Assembly: GCF_029227915.1 (NCBI RefSeq)
Contig: NC_079882.1
Location: 5,888,001 to 5,952,000 of the forward strand
Length of the DNA stretch: 64,000 nucleotides
Source of the DNA: Hydractinia symbiolongicarpus
Lineage: Eukaryota; Cnidaria; Hydrozoa; Anthoathecata; Hydractiniidae
Direction: 5' to 3'
Under the pieces are notes generated by a model. That model made no database searches, was not told where the DNA came from, and saw only the letters and a list, made by a program, of their open reading frames with translations. Shown here one piece after another: positions 42,682 to 56,400 of this stretch (position 1 is its first letter; every line of letters starts with the position of its first letter). The translations under genes and the position numbers were made by a program.

Positions 42682-43418
42682 AAAAAAGATGTATTTATGC
42701 GTCTACAACGAAATAGCTAAAAACAGAGAAAATGTTCCAGAGGGGCTCTATAGTTTTGTTCAGGGAACGTGTATCTTTGCGGAAAAACAGCAAAGGAATA
42801 ATCAAAGGGGGTGAAAAGTTAAGTTTGATTTCTAAAGGACTTTTCATGCAGCTGTTTATAAGAAGTCGTGAATATACGAAACAGTTTAAAATTTTATGCA
42901 ATGTTCTTTCAAGATGAAGCAGTTAGTTGGTTTCAAAATGAAATACAATTATCGAATTCGATAAACTTGTATTCGACTGTGCATGTGAAGATAAACATAT
43001 TGTAACACCATAGATGTGTTACGTAAAGCAATTTAATAATCACGATTAAATGTTACGACGATTTAAAAAAAAAGGTTCCTTTGGGTTGGCCCACAAAAAG
43101 TAATATGTCCTAACTTAATGTGGAGCTTGTACAAAAAATTTACGAGGGGTGAGTTCGAAAATAACCCTTACAGCCATTTATGTACACTCTCCTTTTATTT
43201 AGACACATGCACTATCAATGTTGACTTAATTTTTATGACAAAGATCTTTTAAGTAATAATTTTAGCCAGGACATGCCTCATTAATCACATTACGGAATGC
43301 ACACGCTTTTGTTATAAGAACCAGTAACATCTGACGTGAGGCTGGTTGCTTTTGTGTTGATATGTGTTTTTGTGTTGTCTTTGTTGGTAAAGCTAGGGCG
43401 ACACGAGCGACTTTTTTT

Positions 43419-43458
43419 CATGCGCGTGCAATGCAACATGATACATTGCACGCGCATG
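43419..43458. repeat. Perfect 15-bp hairpin
   Basis: CATGCGCGTGCAATG and its exact complement are separated by 10 nt, then flanked by T and A runs that extend the pairing. The preceding GGGCGACACGAGCGACTTTT looks like the end of another short foldback element, so this may be its core. Confidence 0.75.
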
Positions 43459-44012
43459 TAAAAATCCTGTCGTTCCCCATAAACAAACATTTGTTGCACC
43501 ACATTAAAAAATGTGAATGATGATAAATTGATTTGTTTTGTTTCGTTTTCATGCTTTTTTGTTTTAAACAAAAGAAATTTAAATCTCTTTGCTGGCTTTG
43601 TAAACTAACATGCAACTTAAGATTTGTCGGCTGGCTATCGCCAGTAATTTAAAGCTCATATAAAAACTACACGAAATTATTCAGAAATTAAAGCAGCGTG
43701 AAGCAATAAAACGGTTTCAAATACTTGCGGATCTGGCACAGCAACACAAAAGTTATTATCTTTGAACCTTAAATTCAGTAAAGTCAGTAAAATCTATCAT
43801 ACAGAGATTTCCCAGTATAAAAAACGTCTTCCCAGGGAGCTTTGCGTATTGTTCTAGGCTGAGACAATTTCGATTGAAAATATTAAAACATTTAATTTTG
43901 ACGATGTAAAATTTTACTTACAACTTCCGTCTCAGGACTTTTATATAAGAATGTATTAAAATATATAAATAACTGGAGAATTTATCTTTCTATAAAAGTC
44001 ATCGTATTACCA

Positions 44013-44092
44013 CCAACCTCCTCCCCATGGCCTTTGTCCTCCTATTACGTTCATATTGCAGAAGAAAACAAAATACATGAAGACGAGGTTGG
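44013..44092. mobile_element. Foldback MITE copy E (short)
   Basis: CCAACCTCCTCCCCATGG at the left and GACGAGGTTGG at the right are inverted. It is about 80 bp, the shortest of the five copies. Confidence 0.55.
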
Positions 44093-44723
44093 GTATTATC
44101 TCACAAGTGTTTTCTATATAGTGGCGTCATTAAAACTCAAATATATCAAAAATAACTCTTTAAAACACATAGCTATTAAGAAGAGAATATAATTTCCATA
44201 AACTTCGTTTGTGGTAGCTCTCGCATGAACTTAGTATACAAAAGGTCCCAATGTTCACAACAACAGAAAATATTTTTGCACCAGGCAGAAAATTATACCT
44301 GTTGCCATGAACTTGGTGTAACGCTTGACTCCAAAAAATGTTCAATCTTCTTCCAAAAGAAATAGAAATTATGTTGTTTATATGTTCATATTTGACCGTT
44401 TGAAAAAGAAGAAAAAAAGAGTCAATGAGGTATATATAGAAAGCTAGAAGTTGAAGATAGCCTAAAAATAAATTCGTAAAAAAATAACAGCACTAAAAGT
44501 CGTATTTTAAAAGGATAATAACGTCCTAAAGAATTCAAATAATTGTGAACAACAGAAGAGCTCTAAAAGTTATAGATTGAAGCAACAATACGTTTGTTTA
44601 ATATCTGCACAAATTATGTAACAAACTATATAAATAACACGTGAACACAACACGTACGCCAAGGAAGAGAGATGGGAGTTTCATTTCCTGTTTATCTCAC
44701 TAAACAACGTCACGTTCTTTGGG

Positions 44724-44777
44724 TCCTTAGCAGAGGTACACCAATTCTTATTATTAATCCTTAGCAGAGGTACACCA
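44724..44777 (+). repeat. 20-bp direct repeat
   Basis: TCCTTAGCAGAGGTACACCA occurs exactly twice, at 44724-44743 and 44758-44777, 14 bp apart. It could be a local duplication or footprint; the origin is unknown. Confidence 0.85.
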
Positions 44778-45236
44778 CATAACGGAAATTTAAAAAATTC
44801 ACATGTTAGTGTGCCAACACAAATTACATGCAATGTGATCTCGTCCCTTGTCAAAACGTTGATGAAAATTGACATATGGACAAAAATAAAAATACAGGAA
44901 GATTTTCAGTCACACAGTCACATTGAACTATTACAAAATGGTAACTTAGTTACCATGCCTTCTCGTTTAGCAAGATTCTAAATAAAAATAGTAAATAAAG
45001 TAAACTAAATTAAATTAAGAACATAAGAATTCTCATATAAAAAACTGATTCAATTTTGATCTGCTGAATATATATAAAAAAACCAATACAAAACTCGTTG
45101 TTAATAAACCATATAATTTACGTATCTAGTTTACATATGTACAAAATATTCAAGTCATGAGGAACAAATTTCCCAATAATTATTATCATACATCCCAAGC
45201 TGCTTTGCGTTTCGATACAATAGTACACCACGCCAT

Positions 45237-45242
45237 TTTATT
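45237..45242 (-). terminator. Candidate poly(A) signal of the DLC1-like gene
   Basis: AATAAA on the minus strand, about 218 nt past the stop codon at 45460-45462. It is a reasonable 3' UTR length; no closer AATAAA was seen. Confidence 0.4.
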
Positions 45243-45459
45243 TACCTTTCTGGTACAATGAACGTTGTCATAGAAACCAAACAAAACGGCTACTTGATTA
45301 ATGGTTCTTTTTTTCATTGTAAGGCAACTTCGAGCCTAGCAAGTTGTTGCCAGGATTTAAAACTCTTTTAGGAGGTATGGCTGTCTGTCGATGTCACTTA
45401 TCGAGGCTTTCTCTGAACACGAAGGAGGACCAGATACGCGATCTGGTCGTCAAAATGTA

Positions 45460-47489
45460 CTATACATTTGTTTCGGGACCATCTGGACCACAATTGAAAG
45501 AGTCTCTTACTTTTCTTATACCGGAAGACATGATACGAGGTGCAATTGCTTTATTGTAGTATCTCGAACTGCGACCTCTGAAAAAGTTATAAAATTATTA
45601 ATAATGGCAGACAAAAAACGTTGTGTGCATTATGTTGCAGTGTCAAATTGAATATACAAAAGCAATAATTTCTTCCCGCAAGCAGGCAACAAAAGTTTTT
45701 TTCTAATCCACAAGACAAATAGGCTGAATAAACATTGAATCGTATGACAATCAAGATATAGAAAGTATATATAGGTACATATAGGTATATATACCTTCTA
45801 TATATTACTAGGCAGATATTTCCAAATGTTCCACTGTAAGTTTTATTTTAAAGAAAATATAAAATCGAGTATTCGTATAAAACCTGTTCACTAGCAAATT
45901 TCCTTCTGTCATTTCTCAAGCTGTTAGTTAACACATATCAAACTTTACCTTAAATCAATCCTCGCTATATACACCATACGCGATCTTCCTAACCCAATTG
46001 GCTCAATGAGACAGCGACATGCCAGTAGTGTTCCCCTGACGCCCGTGGATGGTGGAGCTTGCTTGTGTTTCACAGACGTCATCACCAATCCGCATGACCC
46101 TCCGGACAGATTCGTCCTCCATGAACGTAGTATTACAAAGTCTCTTCTTACTGATGGAGCTATCGATTGAGTTTCGTAGTAAAAAACGTCAGTATTCGTA
46201 TCCAGTCTTTCAACTACTTCCCACTGAAGAATCTCGTCATCCCAAAGGTGCCTAAATATGAAATTAAAAACCGTTCTTTTATTCCCCGTAAGTTTTTTTT
46301 TAATTTTGGTTGATAGTTTGGTAAACATTATTAAAAGGAACAAAATAATACAAAAATGCAATTAAATTGCAATTTTCTTCTAAGAACCAACAAATTTAAC
46401 GTCTGTCCGAAGTTTTCTTATCTTTTTACATGTTGAACCTCAAATTGTTCTTGTTACGTTCTTATATTTTGGGCAGTTTTTATTTCATTTCATAATATCA
46501 GTAAAGGAGAAAATTTCTGACTTGAAAGATGCATTTTTTTGTTTGTTTGTTTCGTTTCGGGAAAAAAGAGGAAGTCAGAAAAATCACGAAATTTTCAGCC
46601 TTGTCATCGCTCTTTGGTTCTTTGTTTTTATTTTTTCACCCAACATTGTTCAGAGTTAATATTATCACACCCTTTACTACAAAATATTTTTCCGTACCTT
46701 TCTTTTACAATCCTTTTTAAGATTTCTTCAGGTGAGGCGGATATTTCAGTAACAGCACGCCACAAACGCAATGGATAACCATCGCTCATCTTGCGATACG
46801 ATACAACGACTTCATTTGTTTCCGAGTGAATTTCCCATTTCTTCGAAGAACGACTATTCACAGTGGCTTCCTAAAAAAATGCTTAATTATTTAAAGTTAT
46901 GTCCATTGTATACACAGAAAGAAAAAATAAATATTCCAAATATTAATTGCCAATTAAAATGCCCAAAATTTCCATGACTATGTTGTCCCATGTTGGACCT
47001 TATCAGAATTCTTGGCTGCTTGGTCTCCATAAAGCCAGTGCAAAGTTCTTTATTAACTTATCTCATATATTCTATTACCGTAATTACTTATTATAAACAT
47101 CTAAAAATGTAATCAAAAAAATTAAATTCCTAATTTATCACTGTCTAACATTTTACGGCAAATTACTTGTGAAGAATATGCTTCGACCTTTCCCCAGTGT
47201 TAAACTATGCATAAAAATACCGAGAAACATGGCCACAAAGAAGAAAGAAGTATTGATGCAAAATAAGAATTTTTTCTATTTTTGACCGTGGCCACCTTTT
47301 GAAAAGTCATTTCACGTAAAACCCGCGTCCATTTACCTGCAACAGGCCAGCAAAGCAATTGTCGATGTAACTCAAATAACTGTCAGTTACACCAGCATCT
47401 TCTGAATGTTGGCCTAAGTCTTCCAACGCCACTGGATCACCTTGCTCAATGTATGAAAATTGACTCTTCATCATAACATCGTCTGGTAC
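45460..47489 (-). CDS. DLC1: DLC1-like gene, START domain exons and stop
   Basis: Exons 47337-47489, 46698-46870, 45949-46251 and 45460-45577. START landmarks: SYRKMSDGYPLRLWRAVTEI, EEILKRIVKERHLWDDEIL, VRRDFVILRSWRTNL and LIEPIGLGRSRMVYIARIDL. The last exon (GRSSRYYNKAIAP..., IRKVRDSFN) is diverged from the Glu-Trp-Tyr/His-Leu-Cys form in vertebrates but keeps the terminal VRDSF block and phase, then ends GPDGPETNV-stop. START domains bind lipids; the ligand of this subfamily is not predictable here. Confidence 0.94.
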
Positions 47490-50400
47490 CTAAACATAGA
47501 AAATAGGGGTTGACTAATCAAGACAGCATTTGACAAATCGAGACCCAATAAAAAAAATATAACAGCAGATAAGACATTTCATACAACGGACACTGTTAAT
47601 TCGTTATCCGAACGTAAATGGCGAGTTCAACATGGTATGAAAAATACTTACAGAAAATAAGAATCGAACACATTTCATCATTTCAGCAAGACATTCCTGA
47701 GCAGCCTAAGTTGAAAAAAAAACAGTTAAAAATTTAATGGATCTTTGATGCATAAAATAGTATAAAATATTAGAAATTGAAAAAATCGCAAATAAGAAAA
47801 TTATTAACAACAAATAATCAAATAAACAACCGCCATTACCATGGTATCGTCCAACTCTTTTTGACACTGCTGAGATACTGCACGTTTCAGCTTTTTTGGC
47901 GCGCTACTCGCACTCAGATTCTTCTCGTATTTACTGTTACTACCTCCGCAGAGGTGAAAAAATGCTGGCACAAAACACGTGGCTAGATTTTTCTCGCTCA
48001 TTTGGTTCACATAGGCGTGTGATGCTACTTCGTTTAAAAATAATAACACAGTCTGTAGTACATCACGATTTTCATCTGGCATCAAAACAATAGCTAGTTG
48101 CATGGCTTGCAGACGTAATTCTTTTGGTACATCTAAAAGCAAAGAACACTATATACTACCTTCATAGGAACAAGTCGTATAAAACCTTATAAGCAAAATT
48201 TTGTAAAAAAAATACCTATTGGCACATCGGGAATTAGGTTTAATACATAAGAACCCTATTTTAACGAAATGCAAACAGATCTAATTGAGCTAAGATATAA
48301 ATCCTTTTAGTTACTAAACCTGATAACGAACAAGGGCATTAAAAATTCTCTATTCTTCAATCAGGAACTGGTTTCTGGCTAAAGCTACTTAAACAATGTA
48401 AAAATGATGCAATTTCATTTCCTGATTTTAGTTCAAATACCATTATTTTTCTAATTTATTTTTAAGTTATTCTATTTAATATAATTTTTTCATATATTAA
48501 CTCCATTTTCCTTTAAATATTACTCTTTGTGGCCTGTGCCCTTAAAAATATTTTTATTTAATAATTAGTAAAAATTTTTCACTGTCATAGTTAAGGTTAA
48601 AAAATACTGATATACTTCTGGAATAAAAACATGCATGTTTAATTCATGCGCTTTTTTCCTGGCATAATTTATTTGTATACAAATAAATTATGCCATAAAT
48701 TAGGAAATAGGTATAGTTGTTTGATGGTGCCTCAAACATAAAGACGTGTTTCCACGAGGTATTTACCACAGTTTTGTCAACAATATTGTTAGTTTTTCAA
48801 ACTATGAGACATTTTTTTTTTAAAAATGCAAAAATCTGGAGTGAATTTTACTTTAATCTTACCTCTATGAATTGAAATAAAAGTATCTGCAAGTTTTGTT
48901 GTAAGTAAAGGTTCTGGTAGTTCTCGAAAGAATTGCTTCACAGTATCTGCAACATCGTAAACGGAGTAGCCATCAAAATCAACTTTATCTGGGCTGTTTT
49001 CCATTTGCGTTCGTAATTTATCTATTCGTGACTTCATGCCAGACTTACGAAATATCCCTACACTGTCTACAGCAAGTCTGCTTAAATAGTTTAGAGCAAG
49101 TATAATTGCTTGTGGTAACGAAGTGCCTGTTCTTTCTGCAGTTACCAATAATGGAACACCAAATATATTTTTATCTAAAATGAAAAACAAAAAGTACACA
49201 AAATGAAACAAGAAACAATAACGTTTAAAAGTAATCCTGGAAATCCATACGAAAGATTTTAAAAATGGCATGATAATAATTCCTAAGTATAAGAGAAAGT
49301 GTAAATATGGTATGGTAGTAAGGGAGAAAATAAATTAAAGGAAATATACCTCTATAGTCTGGTGCCTTGAATTTTTTCAGCAGTTTTGGTACAGTCCTAT
49401 GAATAAAACAAGACATGCATATAAATATGGATAGTCGTAGAAAAATCAACTTTAAAATATATAATAAAATTATTCCAAGAGAGAGAACCAACAACTTTAT
49501 GATATCTTACTGGTAAGCGAAAGGGAGCACAGTAGAAGATTATTTTGCTAAAAAGTCTAAGAATTATAATTTCGAAGACAAAACAATTTCTTTCAATTGT
49601 GTGCATATACTTGATAACAACAAGAATGCAGGTAAAGTTTAAAAAAATGACTTAGGCAGTCTTTATATGAAGTTTTAACATTGAAATGAAATTTCTATTT
49701 TGATCTCTAGTTTAATTTTTATAAATGTCTTAATGGCTTTAGTCAAAATAAAATTCATTGGGGTTGATCTTAAGTAAGTCAAAATAACCCAATAATGCTC
49801 TAAAAATGTTTATGTAAACACGATTCACCAGAAATGAAACTAGGTGTACAAGTTACGAAGCATATGCAAATTTCATAACCCTGACATGAAAAACCCTATG
49901 ACAAAATCTTAATGTGGATTAAAATCTCCTTTGGGTACATCTCATTTGGAAAACATGTTGTAAAATCTACCTTCGTTGACAAGAACATTAAGGTTCCTTC
50001 GAATTTTATCTAGAGATTCTAAGAACACTTGCAGAGTTTTATTATTGTATATTAAAATGAGAATTACTTACCAGTGCCACCCATTTCTGTTTTGACACGA
50101 ATATCTTTCTAGCACAGCAGTTAATCGTAATAGTGATAGCTTTTTTAATACATTTAACTGACCAGCCGAAAGGGACATAATCTTGTTGCTCCTAAAAATA
50201 ACCAAAAGATTCAGTTTTTATTAATTATTACCTCAAGAGTGTTTCCTTTTAATAGATCATTACATAACATGCAGGATGTAGAGAATAAGCTTGACTGGTA
50301 AAGCCTCTCGGTTACAGTTTTGAAGATTAAAATACTTTAACACTTACACAATCATTGATTCTCTTTCGCATGAAACTTGAAAACTATGCCATCGAACTCT

Positions 50401-53400
50401 TCTCTTCCTTACACTGAAATAACAAACCATACCTGCTTAAGTACTGCAATAAATAGTAGAAAACATTTGTGTGAAATATAAAGAAGTGTGTTTTGGTTTT
50501 CTGTACCCAACACATCCCACGTTTTATATTGTGGAGAAGGAAAGGTTTCTTTTTGAGTTTGGTCACGATTTAAAAGTTAAAATTGAAAAATAAAATGAAA
50601 AGTCTGTTTACAAATTAAAAAAACATATACAAAAACATGCTTTATTATATTCACCAGATGTTATACTTTAATGAGTCATGATTATATAAAAAAAATAATA
50701 TATATAAAAAAATTAAAAAAATTGAAATGTAAAGAGGTTAAAGAAATGTGGCTTCAAACTTGTTAAAAATCAATTACAGGTCAAGCTGCTAGTGCAAAGC
50801 TATAAACAATGCTCTTTTGTTCTTTCTCTTTTAAAATTGGATTTGAACCATTTATCATATTATAAAAAGCATTGGTTATGAGGGAAGTTTTAAGAGTTGA
50901 GCCGAGAAATGGTAACAAAGGCACCATCACCAACATTCGTAACATCAATCTTAACAAGATCATGACTCAAAATGATTTTAAATCAAAGTGTTTTTTTTTA
51001 ACACATCTTGTTTTATTCTTACGTTAAATATAATCCATCACATTAATGAAGGTTTATGTTGTGTCAATAAAAATGGGGATACTTACAATGTGCTAATACG
51101 GATACAGAATTTAGAGGAAGAGCTTAAATAAGTGTAATAAAAATTCTAAAAAAAAACAATTTGGCAGAGAGCCTTTGGTATATTTTACCAGAGGCTTTCT
51201 AGCATATGAAATCAACATATGAAGCCAGTTATAAAAGAACAAAATCATTTTCACCGACAAAAATTAATCATAAAAACCCAAAATGTAATATTTAAATATA
51301 CCTTGGTGAACGCATAACAGGTGAAGATGGTACACCAGAATCTACTGAGCCCATACCAGGAATTTTTGACGCGCCTATAGTACAAGGACTATCTAAGTGG
51401 TGGAGGGAGTGCAAACTTTCTGCTTCATCAAGTTCCTCTTCCTCCTGTGAAGATATTGAACACACATCATCATCATCGTCTTCTGAACTTTGTCGTCTTA
51501 CTTGCATTTTTTGTGTAACGTCTTGTAGTGTCAGGTCAGTCATGTAAAAACTATCATTAATTGCAAACTTTAACTCAGGTGGTAAGTTGCGATCTAACAT
51601 TGCTGTTTGCAAGTCACCGTCTAACTCTGGAACATTATCATAAATACTACTTCGAAAAGCAGGTCTGTTTTGACTTTCCAATTCTTCAATATTTTCTATG
51701 TATTGATTATTAATTGCAATAACAATATTGGAGCTTATCTCATCAATGTAATTCTCCGTGTTTTTATCCTTATTACTGTTGTTGTTAACAGGAAATGTGC
51801 CACTGCATGAAAGTGATCGATTTGTTCGTCCCTTAAAATCAGTTTCAGTGTTTGTGTTATTGCTTTCACTGTTCACTTGATGTATGTAATGTTCTAGTTT
51901 GTTTTCTGTATAACTTCTAGAACCCTCTTCTGAAATGATTTCTCCAGGTACTGAATTAAAATCTGTATGGTGAATACTCTTTTTAGATAATCCGTTGCTC
52001 TAAAAATAAAATAATTGAACAATAGCAACTTAACAACACGAACAAACAAACCAAGTTGTATAAAATATGCTCCAAGGATAGTATCACCAAAGGTAATCAT
52101 GATTAATTATGGAACACTAAAAAACATTACCAACCAATTAAAAGAATAAAAACTGCTGAGGTAATCATCTCATAAAAAATATATAAACAATTCAAAATCT
52201 TTCATCCTAAGGAGACATAACCAATGCAAAACAATGCTGTTCAAAGCAAAATAATATTAAAAAGTCAGGGCTAACAAATCGCACATAAAATATTTCATGC
52301 TGCTGCTCCTATACTAATACAGATCTGATTTCTTCATGTGTCTGATACTGCTGTATTCTCTGCACTATTATGCTTAAACATAAAACCCAATGTCACATTT
52401 CAGAATGATATAAAACGTATAAAATTCCAAACATGCGTGAGCAAATTGTACTTTATATGTACCCAGCTTAACTTATAATATAGGGAAGAAACTGATAAAA
52501 GTAAAACAATAAAGATTGATCTTGTATTAATTGACCAGATTATTGCTGCTGTCATGTATGGGTCATTGTTAATTAAAATTGGCTAACTTCAGCACACTTT
52601 TAATCTCAGTTTATTTAAATCTTTAAACACAATATAACTGCAAGCCATTAGAAAAAGTAAAAGCATTGTAAATTTCTTCAGTCTACTCTTCTAAAATCTT
52701 TTTCTTACATCAGTTAACAGAGAGCCTTAAAAATACATCAAAATGTTCATATGTTTATCTATAAATCGAGTATTATTTGCTTGTACTTTCTAATATTCTT
52801 TGTCACATCTATTTTCTACTTTATTCCAACAACAAAAGTTATTCAACATAGAATAATCTTTTCTAACACAAGGCAAGATAAAATTTATATACTTTAGCCA
52901 TTTTACAAAAACTTCACTTATTGATCCATCATTAAAAAAATTTATAAGCACCTTGGCATAAAACTCAATAGACAATACCAACCACAAACACATAAAAGAT
53001 CACTCAACCTTAAAGTAAAATCAACAAAACTTGATGTTGTTTTATGCCAATTTTCACATGGCCTTACAATGTAACAATATTTTTCAACGTAATACAACCT
53101 TTGACAAAAACAGGACACAATAGAAGATCAAAGACCATATTAATTACAAACTTGACAAATGATGATGTAGCATAAAAAACTATTGTTATTTAAAAAATAA
53201 TACTTATAAACATAATTAATTCCTTGACTGGGGAATACATGTTGAGATTTTGATCATTTTTAGGGGGAAAAAAGGTTACTAAACTTTATTGCAAAATGTG
53301 AAAACCTTGACACAATTTCAAAACAAGTAGATAGATACTCCCCTGTACTGTTTGTAGTTTAAACACAATGGAAAAACCAGATATTACATACATAAAAAAA

Positions 53401-56400
53401 TATATTTCATGACTGAGTTGAGATCTTTAAGGACATAATTACAATAAAAAAAACAGTTAGATTGGCTTGTTTATTTTTCACATTACTTCAAAGTTCGATG
53501 TTCAAATACAAATAAAACTGTGTGATTATTTCATGCATGTTATGAGAAAGCTGAAGCAATCATAGCCATAACACCACTAACAGGAAATGAATATCATTAT
53601 TATTTACATACAGATTGCGTAGACAAATAAATAGTTGAGAAAAATATTGTTAATCTTTTAAATGCAAACCATCAAAAAAATCTAAAGGTAGGAAGAATTA
53701 GAAATATACTTCCTTTGAACATTATTACATCAACAGTTTAAAACAGTATAATGGTCAAATGAGATAGTAAAATTGGTTTATAAAACTACCAATTTTGCAA
53801 GAATTCTTTACACATTAATCAAAAACTCTTCCTGCGATATATGCACATTTCGATAACAATACTAAATGAAGACATTGGAACTTTTTAAAAAAAGGATATA
53901 AGGGTAGACAGCAATAAATACTGTGTTTCCCTTTCAAAATAACTTTTTTATAATTTACCAGAGAAGGAGTGTGCCAATCCCACGAATGAAGAAAAAGATT
54001 ACACTTAAAAATGACAGGTTTACATAAAAACAGTCACGAACATTAATCCATCAATAAAAACTTCCTTTCCTTAGATCAAATATAAACAAAAATTGACTTT
54101 AAAAAGGAAACTAGTTCTTTAAGAATTCAAAAATTATTGGAATTTAATGTTGTATATACATCAATTTATGTCAAAAGCAAGGTAAGAGTGTTGTTGTCTT
54201 GGTGAGCCTGCCTAACATTTAATTTGCACACATTTGCTGTAATAACAAATTCATAAATTAAGCTCACATCTGTTTAACTGCAATAACTAGAGTAGATACT
54301 TTGTTACATAATACAATCCTGGGTGATTTAAATTTTAAAAAAAAACAACACATTTTGTCTGAATTCAACACCATTTATTCCTTCTAACATCATTGTACAA
54401 TCCATACTTTCTTCACAAAGTCTTGAAAAGCATCCAGACTACTAGTGACTTCATGTTTCATCAACTCTACTTAATTTCATTTCCAGTATTCCAAAACAAT
54501 ACTTATACCACACTTTGCAAAACTGACCAATTAGCTGGTCATTTGGACAACATTTGAGCCCATCATAAACAATCAATTGTATGTATAATTAACATAATGA
54601 GATATGAGTAAAATCTTAATGAGATGAACACATATGGGGACCAGACAATTCACCTAACTAATTATATTTTTGCTTTCTGCTTAAATAGAGAAGAAAAAAC
54701 AAGAGTCACACATTTAAATAAATGAATGGCCAAAAAGTAGAAAGAAAAAAGATTATTTACGTTCAAAACTCTATAACAAAGTCAACACGCAAAAGGCCTA
54801 CTCTGAACAAAATAAATTTCTACTTGTTCAGATGCAAAGTCTTTTTACTGGTATGATGTATTCCTAAGAAAACTACCCTTGTTGATACAAACAGAAATTA
54901 CATAACAAGATATTACTTGACCTTTAATAATCAATTAATTAGCTGTAACCCAATCCTTTTCAAATCTTTTCTAATCACACATTGCAATCTTAACCAACGG
55001 TATCAACATACTTCATTTCAGAGATAGCAAAAATTATCAAATTTTGGTACTGTCTACTTCACAGGATGCAGTCATGTTGCAAAACCATCCATGTTATTAG
55101 CTTTCTAATTAACAAATATCCATAACAACTCCTTGACGGAAATTGAAAATGAGTGATGATCATTAAGACATCAATATTGCCTCTGTCATGCGCTTAGCTT
55201 AATTCTTCAAATTTCTGGAGCATGAGACAAATAGCTTTTAATAAGAAAAAGATTCTTTATTGCAGTATACAAATGATTATCATAGGTAAATGATAAATAT
55301 GGAAGGATTGATCTTTTCATTTATTTTATTAATTTGTAGTTTAATTTATTTCTTAAAATATTTTTTTTTATAATTTACTGAAAATAGTTGTTTAAAAAAA
55401 GAGCACCAAAAATTACTTTACACTCTCTCTGTCCTGATACTGTAGTAATACTTAATGATTCAAACAAGGTTCAACTCTCATTTCAAATTTCAGGTTTACC
55501 TGTGTGCCTAACTGAGAGGGCTGATTAAAAAAAATATGTGGACCATTATCACAGTATAGTGCATGTATAGTGTAATGAAGAAGTTAAAAAATAATCACTG
55601 GATTTTCAAATTATAAAAAATCAGTTGGTCAGAAATTCTGTTTCTGGAAAATAATATTTAGTTCATTTAAAAAATTACATCTTATATTTCCCTAAAAAAT
55701 TTCTGTGAATTAAGGCTAAAAAATTTTAAATTAGGGAAATTTTGAAAATTAAGGGGGAAACCCGTTATGGGAGGGATGAATAAAAAATTAATAGGGGATG
55801 GATGAAAGTTTGTGCATAAAAATTGAGTAAAAAGTTTCCTTTTCTCATTAAGTTGTGATCTGAATTTGCAGGCATTCTAGGTAAGAGCCTAATGACAAAA
55901 GCATTTCCAAAGAGAAAAGTAAAAAAGAACACATGCACCCAAATTATGTATGGCACTGTTGAATCAGTGCCAAATGGGAAACTCCAATTTGAAAAATGAC
56001 AAAATTTAAGCTACAAATACAAAGTAATAAGACGAAACTTCATTCATACCTGCTGTTGCAATAACTTTGCACATTTATTTAATGTCTCCAATCTCCTAAA
56101 AGAGAAAACACAAAAGCTATACAAGGGTGTATAATTGTCAAGACAGAGTACAATTGTCATCAAACAATGTCGTAACTGTTTGAAATAAACACTGTCTTAT
56201 TCTTATTGGGACATGGACCTGTTTAATTTGTATGCAAGACACGAAATAAACATTTTAAAAAAAATTTATTTGTCTGACATGGATTTAAGAGCAAGAAATT
56301 ATATTCTCAGACATGTGGGTGGGTTTCCTGTTTAACTTGCTACAGCTCTGATGGTTAATCGACTTGTGAGAAGGGTGGGAGTTGTTGCATGTGTTATAAA

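Larger units (their letters stand above)
39829..45236. other. Intergenic region between the ankyrin and DLC1 genes
   Basis: About 5.4 kb without a supported gene. It holds foldback copies C-E, a 15-bp hairpin at 43419-43458 and a 20-bp direct repeat at 44724-44777, listed separately. Open frames such as 41010-41316 and 43290-43615 are low-complexity or overlap repeats. The promoter of the ankyrin gene should lie in its right-hand part near 39830-40500, but no element is recognisable. Confidence 0.55.

Noticed and set aside
45344-45651. Two overlapping plus-strand frames of 71 and 86 residues
   Set aside because: They are antisense to the last DLC1 exon (45460-45577) and lack any family resemblance.
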